Position numbers and translations under genes: made by a program
Part shown: positions 14,908 to 22,199 of the stretch, piece by piece
How the letters are laid out: every line of letters begins with the position of its first letter
How positions within the stretch are numbered: the stretch's first letter is position 1
Notes under the pieces: model-generated
The model's database searches: none
Seen by the model: only the letters and a program-made list of their open reading frames with translations
What the model was told of the DNA's origin: nothing
NCBI GenBank assembly: GCA_038868115.1
Contig: JAWBXA010000013.1
Coordinates: 1-28,500 of the forward strand
Length of the DNA: 28,500 nucleotides
Source of the DNA: JAGTQI01 sp038868115
GTDB lineage: Archaea > Thermoproteota > Bathyarchaeia > Bathyarchaeales > Bathycorpusculaceae
Reading direction: 5' to 3'

Positions 14908-15423
14908 TCATCCTTGTCCTTTTCTAGTTGTATAATGTCCTCTAACGTGAAACCGCGATTTGGTTTTTTGGAAGCAATCGTTACCGGAACTTTTTTCTTG
15001 CACGGTTGGCACTAGAAGTTTAATTCTTAACGCGTGTTCTAGTTTGACTGCTAGTTTGTCATCTGGCTTAATCTTTTTTGTTTCAACTTTTTTGAGAACA
15101 GACACTTTTTCATTTATCTTTTTACCCAATTCTTCATGGGTTAAGCCCAATTTTTCCCTTGCTTGCCTCACCCTAACGTCATAGTCATCAACAAGCTCGA
15201 AAGGGCTCTCAAAAACTGCTTGCGCCCTACTTGCGGCTTGAACTTTTGGTACTTGGGGTGCTATTTTTGGCTTAATCTTGGGCGTGGGAGTCTGCTTTAC
15301 CTCTTCTTCCCAAATTATTGTGCCGTGTCTTGAGCATTTGCTGCAAACCGTTAGTTTTGCCCCTTCAATTAGGGCTCTTATGAGTTTGCCGTGAATTTTT
15401 CGTCCACAAACTTCGCAGCGCAA
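14889..15423 (-). CDS. mbf1: MBF1-type transcription factor, with a frameshift near its 3' end
   Basis: Multiprotein bridging factor 1 homologue. The N-terminal zinc ribbon has Cys3, Cys6, Cys27 and Cys30. A Pro/Lys-rich linker (residues 44-65) leads to a Cro/C1-type helix-turn-helix (about residues 78-140: VRQAREKLGLTHEELGKKI). In the frame as sequenced, the protein ends at 14908 in an atypical tail (CFQKTKSRF). Dropping one A from the A6 run (plus-strand T6 at 14991-14996) gives a better tail, VPVTIASKKPNRGFTLEDII, resembling the archaeal MBF1 ending, with stop TAA at 14891-14889. The start is TTG 15423, 29 nt after a TATA-like box. It heads the operon with hflX and trm56. Confidence 0.85.
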
Positions 15424-15447
15424 TCTTTGTGGCGCTCCTCTTTAACT

Positions 15448-15456
15448 CTTTAATAC
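15448..15456 (-). promoter_or_regulatory. TATA-like box for the MBF1 operon
   Basis: GTATTAAAG on the minus strand is centred about 29 nt before the TTG at 15423, suggesting a leaderless transcript. The element also sits in the short divergent spacer with the PUA-domain gene. Confidence 0.45.
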
Positions 15457-15990
15457 TTGGCACTTGGTTATGTTTATAGTTGTCGAAATTGCACTTTACC
15501 GGATTTGACGGTGGTTTGTTTGGAAAGTCCTCTGCAGCGGATCAGAAGCGTTGCGGATTATCAATTTGGGAAAGGTATTGGCGAAGTGCTTTTTCCGCAA
15601 AACGTGGAAATAGCCTACTCAAAGCGTACTGGAAGAATACGTTATGTCTTTCTGAACGGGAAGAGGCTTGCCACAATGCGCCCAATGGATGGATTATTCT
15701 CTCTAAGCATCGAAGGAGCGAAAAGAATCCTGGAGAGTGGTGTTCCGGCTAAATGCCTAGTCACAGTTAAAAACGATGTTTCCAAATTTATTGCCGAAGG
15801 CGGCGACGTTTTCGCCGTACATGTTTTGAAGGCGGACGACGAAATTCGCCCAAAAGACGAAGTCATTGTAGTTAACGAAAGGGGTGAAGTTTTGGCCGTT
15901 GGTAAGGCTTTGTTATCTGGAGAGGAGATGACGGCGTTCAAGGTTGGTGTGGCGGTCAAGGTTAGGCGTGGCAGTTTGGAGGAAGGTTAA
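15457..15990 (+). CDS. PUA-domain RNA-binding protein (archaeosine TGT-like C-terminal part)
   Basis: The protein is 177 residues if read from TTG 15457. LQRIRSVADYQFGKGIGEVLFP (from about residue 26), YSKRTGRIRYVFLNGKRLATMRP and DGLFSLSIEGAKRILES match the pre-PUA region found in archaeal tRNA-guanine transglycosylase relatives. The C-terminal 75 residues (KCLVTVKNDVSKFIAEGGDVFA to VKVRRG) are a PUA domain. The catalytic TIM barrel is absent, so it may be a partner subunit or a stand-alone RNA-binding protein. TTG 15520, with GGTGG 6 nt upstream, is a good alternative start (156 residues). It is divergent from the MBF1 operon. Confidence 0.8.
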   Translation: MALGYVYSCRNCTLPDLTVVCLESPLQRIRSVADYQFGKGIGEVLFPQNVEIAYSKRTGRIRYVFLNGKRLATMRPMDGLFSLSIEGAKRILESGVPAKCLVTVKNDVSKFIAEGGDVFAVHVLKADDEIRPKDEVIVVNERGEVLAVGKALLSGEEMTAFKVGVAVKVRRGSLEEG

Positions 15991-16041
15991 GTATAAGAAG
16001 CATAATTAGATTAGTGGTTAAATGGAGGCTAAAGGCTGTTG

Positions 16042-16392
16042 ATGCGTAGGCGAATAAGCCCCCGAGAAGCCAAACGAATGATGCAACGAATGGGCTTAAG
16101 CATGGATGCTATTCCAGATGTTGAGCAAGTTGTCATAAAAGCCAGCAGCAAAGAAATACTTATCGAGAATCCCGAAGTGGCGGTTGTTGATATTCAAGGG
16201 CAGAAAATGTTTCAAGTGGTGGGTGGAAAAATAACGGAAAAGGCTGTTGAGCGAAAATTGGCTATACCCGAAGAGGATGTGAGGCTTGTGGCAGACCAAA
16301 CTGGAAAAAGCCTTGAAGAGGCAAGAAAAGCACTAGAAGAATGCGAGGGAGACTTAGCGAAAGCTATTCTGCTCCTTCAATCTAAATTGTGA
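16042..16392 (+). CDS. nac: Nascent polypeptide-associated complex alpha subunit (NAC)
   Basis: Archaeal NAC is a homodimer that binds nascent chains at the ribosomal exit. The 116-residue protein has a basic N-terminus (RRRISPREAKRMMQRMGLSM). The NAC beta-barrel follows (EQVVIKASSKEILIENPEVAVVD, about residues 28-50). A C-terminal UBA domain (VRLVADQTGKSLEEARKALEECEGDLAKAILLLQ) ends it. The ATG at 16042 is preceded by TTG at 16039. GGAGG at 16024-16028 could serve either. It lies 51 nt after the PUA gene. Confidence 0.95.
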   Translation: MRRRISPREAKRMMQRMGLSMDAIPDVEQVVIKASSKEILIENPEVAVVDIQGQKMFQVVGGKITEKAVERKLAIPEEDVRLVADQTGKSLEEARKALEECEGDLAKAILLLQSKL

Positions 16393-16416
16393 TAATAATA
16401 ACTAAATTTTGTTTGG

Positions 16417-17579
16417 ATGGATTCGATGAGTTTTGACTTTGACATTATTTCGGTGGGGCATTTTAGCATAGATTCAATAATAAACTTGCCAGAGAGACGG
16501 TTACCCTACATTATTTTGGGCGGTTCTGTAGCTTATGTTTCATTTTCAGCTAGGCGTCTGGGCGCAAATGTTTCCATAATCTCAAAAGTTGGTGAAGACT
16601 TCCCANNNNNNNNNNNNNNNNNNNNNNNNNNNNNNNNNNNNNNNNNNNNNNNNNNNNNNNNNNNNNNNNNNNNNNNNNNNNNNNNNNNNNNNNNNNNNNN
16701 NNNNTAATAAACTTGCCAGAGAGACGGTTACCCTACATTATTTTGGGCGGTTCTGTAGCTTATGTTTCATTTTCAGCTAGGCGTCTGGGCGCAAATGTTT
16801 CCATAATCTCAAAAGTTGGTGAAGACTTCCCAGAAGCCTACTTATGGTGGCTCAGTCAAGAAGGCATAGACGTTTCTAAAGTGGTCAAAATTATGCAGTG
16901 CAAAACCACACGGTTTGAACTAAATTACAGCAACGACATGTCAAACCGCACCATGAGACTTGCCTGTAAAGCACCTCCAATACAAATTAGAGACTTGCCT
17001 AACTATACGCAGGCTAAAGCTGTTCACCTCGCCCCAATAGCCAACGAAATCTCATATGAGATTGCCGAAAGGCTGGCAAAATCCGCTGAGGTAATATCCC
17101 TAGACCCTCAAGGACTTGTTCGAGTCTTTGATGAGAACGGGTTTGTGGTAAATGAACGGTTCAGAGATAGGCGCATACTAGAACTTGTAGACGTGTACAA
17201 GTCTTCAAAAGAAGAGATTGAAGCCGTCACTGGCATAGCTGATTTGCCGTCCGCCATAAAGGCCGTCCACGATTTTGACGTGGAAATTGTCATAGTAACC
17301 ACAGGCATGAAGGGCGCAGTGCTATCTATAGGTGGGGCAGTGTATGAAATTCCAGCATTTACCCCAAACAAGCTTGTAGACCCGACCGGTGCTGGAGACG
17401 CTTTTATTGGTGGCTTCTTGGCGGAATATGTCCGCGGCAAAGAAGCTTTGTGGTGTGCATGCGTTGGTTCCGCTGTAGCGTCAACGGTTGTTGAGGGTGT
17501 TGGTCCAACCTTCTTTGGCGATAAAGACGAGATTTACCGAAGGGCGAGCGTGCTGTACGAAAAAGGAATTAAACATTGA
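16417..17579 (+). CDS. PfkB family sugar kinase (interrupted by a scaffold gap)
   Basis: A ribokinase-like PfkB family kinase. The N-terminal IISVGHFSIDSIINLP and GGSVAYVSFSARRLGANVSIISKVGED are the substrate-binding half. The C-terminal DPTGAGDAFIGGFLAEY holds the catalytic Asp and the anion hole. VIVTTGMKGAVLSIGG is the adjacent strand-loop. A 99-N gap lies at 16606-16704, and the 128 nt before it are repeated exactly after it. Joining 16605 to 16833 gives an uninterrupted 311-residue protein of normal length, so the gene is intact and the gap is artificial. The phosphorylated substrate (ribose, nucleoside or other) cannot be told from sequence. Confidence 0.88.
16478..16605 (+). repeat. 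128-nt copy before scaffold gap 1
   Basis: Identical to 16705-16832. The two copies abut the N run on either side and both encode the same stretch of the PfkB kinase, so this is overlapping contig ends joined by Ns rather than a biological repeat. Confidence 0.9.
16606..16704. other. Scaffold gap 1 (99 N)
   Basis: A run of 99 Ns inside the PfkB gene. The flanks overlap by 128 nt, so no sequence is missing. Confidence 0.95.
16705..16832 (+). repeat. 128-nt copy after scaffold gap 1
   Basis: Second copy of 16478-16605, base for base. An ATG-initiated frame appears to start within it only because of this duplication. Confidence 0.9.
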
Positions 17580-17636
17580 AGCGGGTTGTATCTTTTAAAG
17601 CCTGGAAATGACATGTGTTAATGTGAGGTTTAGCCT

Positions 17637-17849
17637 TTGGGGCGTATTGCAAAAGGTGTTAAATGCAGTGTTTTAGGATGCAGCAAAGAGGCTAAACGCT
17701 CCCTTTCGGCAGCCAAAGTTAGAATGGCTGGATTAAGCATAGGCAGCAGCGAAGGACGTGCATACCTTTGTGAAAACCATTATAAGGAATTTAAGAAGCG
17801 AACAAAGAAGGAGAGGAAAATTGAGCAGTGGCGGTATAAAGGCGTGTAA
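17637..17849 (+). CDS. Small Cys/His zinc-binding protein
   Basis: A 70-residue basic protein. CSVLGC (residues 9-14) and a later CENHY (about residues 45-49) suggest a C-x4-C ... C-x2-H zinc site. The C-terminus is strongly basic (EFKKRTKKERKIEQWRYKGV), as in ribosome- or RNA-associated proteins. The start is TTG 17637, with GTGAGGT about 9 nt upstream. It lies between the PfkB kinase and thrS. I do not recognise a named family. Confidence 0.7.
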   Translation: MGRIAKGVKCSVLGCSKEAKRSLSAAKVRMAGLSIGSSEGRAYLCENHYKEFKKRTKKERKIEQWRYKGV

Positions 17850-17867
17850 AACTAGAGGAGGTATTAT

Positions 17868-17978
17868 ATGTATTTGTTAAGCCGAAACAGTCACAATCAT
17901 GACCTCTCCAGGAAAACTAGAGAGGGGGAAGGCGAAAATGAGGATATTGCAACTGCACTCCAATTACATCGAGTATAA
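17868..17978 (+). CDS. Candidate 36-codon leader ORF overlapping thrS
   Basis: ATG 17868 is preceded by AGAGGAGGT with a 5-nt spacing, the best Shine-Dalgarno in the window. The frame runs 36 codons to TAA at 17976-17978, extending 41 nt into thrS in another frame. The peptide is hydrophilic, with only two Thr codons, and matches nothing I know. It could be a translational regulator of thrS, a small protein, or a chance ORF behind a relic ribosome-binding site. Confidence 0.35.
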   Translation: MYLLSRNSHNHDLSRKTREGEGENEDIATALQLHRV

Positions 17979-19902
17979 GCCCATCCAGAAAGAAATCGCC
18001 ATAGCCGAAGAAACAGACAAGGAAACAAAACGCCTAGAAGAAATTGTTGTCTTGTTTACGGCGGTGGAAGAAGGCGACGACGAAACAGTAGCCAAAAAGG
18101 CCGTTGAAGAGGTTAAATCCTTCCTTGAAAAGCTGAAAGTAAACCGCATTCTGATATATCCCTATGCTCACCTCAGCAGCAACCTCGCAAAGCCATCAGA
18201 GGCACTAGAAGTTGTAAGGGCTATGGAGGCTTATGCGAAAGCCGAGGGCATAGAAACATATCGTGCGCCCTTCGGTTGGAACAAGCAATTCACAATATCA
18301 ATAAAAGGGCATCCTTTGGCAGAGCAGTCCCGCGTTGTAATGCCAGCAAAGGAGGGGAAGGAAGCCGAAAAAGTTTCAGAGGCACTAAAAGCTGAAGAAA
18401 GGCTGGAGCCCTTCTGGTACATTCTTCAGCCTGACGGCAAAATGGTTCCAGTAAAAGAGTTTGACTTCCGTGGGCACGAGAACCTTGAAAAATTTGCCAA
18501 GTATGAAATTTCAAAGGTTAGGGCTAGCCAGCAAATGCCGCCCCACGTGCCACTAATGAAAAGGCTTGAAATAGCCGACTACGAGGCTGGAAGCGATCCG
18601 GGAAATATCCGCTGGTATCCAAAAGGTAGACTAATAAAATCGCTCATAGAACAGTACGTAACAGCCAAAGTTATAGAATATGGCGCCATGGAAGTGGAAA
18701 CTCCTGTTATGTACGACTTTAGCCATCCAAGCTTGGTGGATTACCTAAACCGTTTTCCAGCGAGACAGTACCTTCTAAAATCAGAGGATAAAGAGCTTTT
18801 TCTACGGTTCGCCGCATGCTTTGGGCAGTTTCTAATGGTTCATGACGCACAGTTCTCCTACAGACATATGCCTCTAAAAATTTACGAGCTAACCCGCTAC
18901 AGCTTCAGGAGAGAAAAAAGCGGTGAGGTTGTAGGTNNNNNNNNNNNNNNNNNNNNNNNNNNNNNNNNNNNNNNNNNNNNNNNNNNNNNNNNNNNNNNNN
19001 NNNNNNNNNNNNNNNNNNNNNNNNNNNNNNNNNNNTTAAGAAGGCTAAGGGCTTTCACAATGCCGGACTGTCATGCCTTTTGCACAGACCTAGAACAAGC
19101 CAAAAAAGAGTTTGTCACAAGATTTAAGCTCTGCATGGAAGTGCTGGAAGGCATAGGCTTATCAAAGGAGGATTATGAGGCGGCAATTCGCTTTACAAAA
19201 GATTTCTACGAAGAAAACAAAGATTTCATTGTAGACCTAGCAAAAATCTTCGGCAAACCAGTTCTTGTTGAAATGTGGAAGGAGCCCTTCTTCTACTTTA
19301 GGTTAAAATGGGACTTCAACTTCGTTGATAACCAGGATAAAGCAGCAGCACTGTCAACAGATCAGATAGACGTTGAAAATGCAAAAAGATATGACATAAC
19401 CTATGTAGACGAAAGGGGAGAAAGACATTATCCACTTATACTACATTGTTCTCCGAGTGGTGCCTTGGAACGTTGCATATATGCGCTTTTGGAAAAAGCC
19501 TATAAACAACAACAAAAAGGCGAACCGCCAATGCTTCCAGTATGGCTTTCACCAACACAAGTACGCATAATCCCCATGTCAGACAAATACAACGAGTATT
19601 GCGAAAAACTAGCGGAAAAACTTGAAGCCAGCCAAATCCGCGTAGACATAGATGACAGACCATTAACACTACAAAAGCGAGTCAAGGAAGCCGAGATGGA
19701 ATGGATACCTTATATTATAGTTGCAGGACAGAAGGAAATAGGGTCGGAAGTGCTCCCTGTCAGGGATAGAAGGGCTAAGCAAATACGTAAAATGAAGCTT
19801 GAAGAACTTATAAGCGAAATAAAGAGCCACACGAGGGGCAAGCCTTTCAAACCGTTACCATTGCCAAAACATGTTTCGAAAAGACCCCAATTCTATGGTT
19901 AA
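17938..19902 (+). CDS. thrS: Threonyl-tRNA synthetase, archaeal type
   Basis: Charges tRNA-Thr. ATG 17938 gives the standard archaeal N-terminus (MRILQLHSNYIEYKP). That begins the DTD-like editing domain (to about residue 140), which clears mischarged Ser. The class II core contains motif 2 around YRHMPLKIYELTRYSFRREKSGEVVG. The Cys of AACFGQ and the His of MPDCHAFC and LHCSPSGALER supply the zinc ligands. The C-terminal anticodon-binding domain spans about residues 530-621. A 99-N run (18937-19035) splits motif 2 between GEVVG and LRRLRAF. These segments are contiguous in ThrRS, so nothing is missing. Without the Ns the protein has 621 residues, a normal size. Confidence 0.96.
   Translation: MRILQLHSNYIEYKPIQKEIAIAEETDKETKRLEEIVVLFTAVEEGDDETVAKKAVEEVKSFLEKLKVNRILIYPYAHLSSNLAKPSEALEVVRAMEAYAKAEGIETYRAPFGWNKQFTISIKGHPLAEQSRVVMPAKEGKEAEKVSEALKAEERLEPFWYILQPDGKMVPVKEFDFRGHENLEKFAKYEISKVRASQQMPPHVPLMKRLEIADYEAGSDPGNIRWYPKGRLIKSLIEQYVTAKVIEYGAMEVETPVMYDFSHPSLVDYLNRFPARQYLLKSEDKELFLRFAACFGQFLMVHDAQFSYRHMPLKIYELTRYSFRREKSGEVVGXXXXXXXXXXXXXXXXXXXXXXXXXXXXXXXXXLRRLRAFTMPDCHAFCTDLEQAKKEFVTRFKLCMEVLEGIGLSKEDYEAAIRFTKDFYEENKDFIVDLAKIFGKPVLVEMWKEPFFYFRLKWDFNFVDNQDKAAALSTDQIDVENAKRYDITYVDERGERHYPLILHCSPSGALERCIYALLEKAYKQQQKGEPPMLPVWLSPTQVRIIPMSDKYNEYCEKLAEKLEASQIRVDIDDRPLTLQKRVKEAEMEWIPYIIVAGQKEIGSEVLPVRDRRAKQIRKMKLEELISEIKSHTRGKPFKPLPLPKHVSKRPQFYG
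18937..19035. other. Scaffold gap 2 (99 N)
   Basis: A run of 99 Ns in thrS. The codons on either side are neighbours in the ThrRS family, so the true gap size is close to zero. Unlike gaps 1 and 3 there is no flanking duplication. Confidence 0.9.
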
Positions 19903-19979
19903 AGAACAATAAAACGACGAGATTGCCAAAACATATATCAACTTAGAAAATTTCTGTTCTCTCTGAAAGGGGAATCAAG

Positions 19980-20879
19980 TTGGATAAGGAGCTACTTGTC
20001 TATATAAATGGTGAATACTATCCAAAATCCCAAGCTAAAATCTCCGTATACGATCATGGACTCTTGTACGGCGACGGAGTCTTCGAAGGAATTCGCGCCT
20101 ACAAAGGTGTTGTATTTAAACTGAAAGAACACATTGACAGGCTTTACCGTTCAGCCCATGCCATAATGCTACAAATCCCGATGACAAAGGAAGAGATGAT
20201 AAACATAGTTTTGGAAACCCTTCGCAAAAACAACCTAAAAGATGCCTACATACGCCTGGTGGTAACAAGAGGTGTGGGTGACCTCGGACTAGACCCGAGA
20301 AAGTGCTCAAAACCCACAATAATCGTAATAACGGACACGATTACGCTTCACAAAAGCGAGGCAAGAGAAAAGGGTATAACGGCAATGCTAACATGGGTAA
20401 AGCGCGACCCTGTGGACGCAACAAGCCACGAAATAAAATCGTTAAACTACTTGAACAGCATACTCGCAAAAATAGAAGCAAACATAAACGGCGTAGACGA
20501 AGCCATATGCCTGGACAAAAACGGATTCGTATGTGAAGGCGCAGCGGAGAATATATTTATGGTAAAAAATGGGCGAATATACACGCCACCAAGCTACATA
20601 GGAGCCCTTTCCGGAATAACAGCCGAAGTGGTGAAAGAGCTAGCCAAAAACCTTGGATACGAAGTTATAGAAAAGAACATAACCCCCTATGAACTTTTCA
20701 CAGCAGATGAGGTATTCTTCACCGGAACAGCAGCAGAAATAATTCCGATTAGAGAAATAAATAAGAGACAGATAGGAGACGGGAAACCAGGTCCAATAAC
20801 AAAAAGGCTCATAGAAGAATTCTTAAAGCTCGTCGAAGACCCAAAACATGGAATACCGATTTATAACCAGCACACCTAA
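19980..20879 (+). CDS. ilvE: Branched-chain amino acid aminotransferase (class IV PLP)
   Basis: Transfers amino groups between Glu and the branched-chain keto acids, the last step of Val, Leu and Ile synthesis. The 299-residue protein has YDHGLLYGDGVFEGIRAYKG (about residues 24-43) and TRGVGDLGLDP. The PLP-binding Lys153 is in HEIKSLNYLNS and Glu187 in GFVCEGAAENIF. EVFFTGTAAEIIPI lies near the C-terminus. The start is TTG 19980, with GAAAGGGGA just upstream. D-amino acid aminotransferase and ADC lyase share the fold, but the motifs and length favour IlvE. It stands alone on the plus strand. Confidence 0.93.
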   Translation: MDKELLVYINGEYYPKSQAKISVYDHGLLYGDGVFEGIRAYKGVVFKLKEHIDRLYRSAHAIMLQIPMTKEEMINIVLETLRKNNLKDAYIRLVVTRGVGDLGLDPRKCSKPTIIVITDTITLHKSEAREKGITAMLTWVKRDPVDATSHEIKSLNYLNSILAKIEANINGVDEAICLDKNGFVCEGAAENIFMVKNGRIYTPPSYIGALSGITAEVVKELAKNLGYEVIEKNITPYELFTADEVFFTGTAAEIIPIREINKRQIGDGKPGPITKRLIEEFLKLVEDPKHGIPIYNQHT

Positions 20880-20978
20880 GTAATTGTACTAGTTCTAAAG
20901 TTAAAGAAGATGTAACATTTAGGCAACGCTTTTTGGGAATTAAACAAATCAATTTTTACATAAAATATACAGAAGCTG

Positions 20979-21980
20979 TCAGATTATTTGCATAAATCTT
21001 CCCACGCCCTTTTTTAATGCCTTATCATATATAAGTTTTGCAACAATAGCATCTTGAATCGCTAATCCCGTCGATGCGAAAACCGTGATCTCGTCCTCTT
21101 TCTCCCTTCCAGGTTTCAAACTTGCGACAATTTCTCCTATTTCAGCCCAGATATTTTCTTTTGTTATAATCCCTTGGCTTAATGGAACATTTATCTCCCC
21201 AGAGTGGGAAGCTTGTTCCCAATCGTCTACAACTATTTTAGCCCTTTTCAAAATCATAGGGTCCAACTCCTCTTTTCCAGGCGCGTCTGCTCCTATACAG
21301 TTAAAATGTATTCCCGGAGAAACCATGTGGTTCATGATGATTGGTTGCCTTGAAGGAGTAGTCGTTATAATTATGTCAGCTCCATCCACAGCCTCTTTTA
21401 CATCCGCCATAGATACAAGCCTGAATAAGCGTCCATACAATTCATTTGCTTCGGCTAAAAATTTCTCCCTGGTTTCTCTACTCCTACTCCAAACTCTAAC
21501 TTCCTCAATGTTCTCGCAGACTTCGAGAAGAGCTGCTAATTGGGTTTTTGCTTGGGCGCCCGCTCCAATAAACGATAAGATTTTTGAATCCCTTCTTGCG
21601 AGATATTTAGCGGCCACCCCTCCAGCAGCTCCCGTTCTAACATCTGTTATAGTTTTGCCGCCCATGATCGCGAGTGGGAATCCTGTCTTCGGATCCACCA
21701 ACACTATAACAGCCATCACCGTTGGAAGGTCATATTTCTTTTTATTGTTCACATGAACATTCACTACTTTTACAGCTGATATGTCCAACTCTTCAAGATA
21801 CGAAGGCATGGCTCTTAGATCGCCATTGTACTTTGAGTAGAAAAGGTAGATTTTCGCTGGCATTTGAACTCTTTTTAGACCTTTCTCTTTAAATGCCAAC
21901 TCGACACTTTCAATAACTTCCCTCATAGAAATCAGTGCTTTAACCTCATTATCTGTTAATATGAGAGTTTCCAAACTCAT
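20979..21980 (-). CDS. Ornithine cyclodeaminase/mu-crystallin family, archaeal alanine dehydrogenase-like
   Basis: A 333-residue NAD(P)-dependent enzyme of the OCD/mu-crystallin family. Archaeal members include alanine dehydrogenases. GDLRAMPSYLEEL and the substrate-site PAKIYLFYSK lie in the N-terminal half. RTGAAGGVAAKYLARRDSK follows, then the Rossmann turn IGAGAQAKTQLAALLEV (about residues 139-155). NCIGADAPGKEELD is the catalytic-Asp region. Alanine dehydrogenase is the best guess, while ornithine cyclodeaminase or a related imine reductase cannot be excluded. It is convergent with ilvE. A TATA-like box at 22005-22014 points to a nearly leaderless transcript. Confidence 0.88.
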   Translation of the reverse strand: MSLETLILTDNEVKALISMREVIESVELAFKEKGLKRVQMPAKIYLFYSKYNGDLRAMPSYLEELDISAVKVVNVHVNNKKKYDLPTVMAVIVLVDPKTGFPLAIMGGKTITDVRTGAAGGVAAKYLARRDSKILSFIGAGAQAKTQLAALLEVCENIEEVRVWSRSRETREKFLAEANELYGRLFRLVSMADVKEAVDGADIIITTTPSRQPIIMNHMVSPGIHFNCIGADAPGKEELDPMILKRAKIVVDDWEQASHSGEINVPLSQGIITKENIWAEIGEIVASLKPGREKEDEITVFASTGLAIQDAIVAKLIYDKALKKGVGRFMQII

Positions 21981-22004
21981 CGAGCAACCATTTGCCCCCC
22001 TAGA

Positions 22005-22030
22005 ATAAAATAAACTTTTTGATACGTATC
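22005..22030 (-). promoter_or_regulatory. Promoter and palindrome upstream of the alanine dehydrogenase-like gene
   Basis: TTTATTTTAT (minus strand, 22005-22014) is centred about 30 nt before the ATG at 21980. The perfect 10-bp palindrome GATACGTATC occupies 22021-22030, immediately upstream. A regulator bound there would lie beside the TATA/BRE region. Confidence 0.4.
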
Positions 22031-22199
22031 ACCATTACGTTAATGATTGATATTATTTAAACTTAAAAAATGGTTTTGTTTCGCTTAAGCCTTTCAAAGT
22101 TCTGACAAGCAACTTCTAATACTTAAAAACGAGTTTTAACAAATTCTTATATGATTAAGACGTTTTCTTTACGTTTTCTTTTATAGAGAAATGAGACTT

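Noticed and set aside
14991..14996. Programmed -1 frameshift at the A-run (A AAA AAG) in MBF1
   Set aside because: Restoring the family C-terminus requires skipping one base (+1), not a -1 slip. A sequence error or mutation is simpler.
16478..16832. Direct repeat as an attachment site or tandem duplication
   Set aside because: Copies abut an N run and encode the same piece of one gene. A second gap shows the same overlap length, so it is an assembly artefact.
21085..21756. A 223-codon open frame on the plus strand
   Set aside because: It is antisense to the alanine dehydrogenase-like gene, with low-complexity Ser/Ala-rich translation and no family features.
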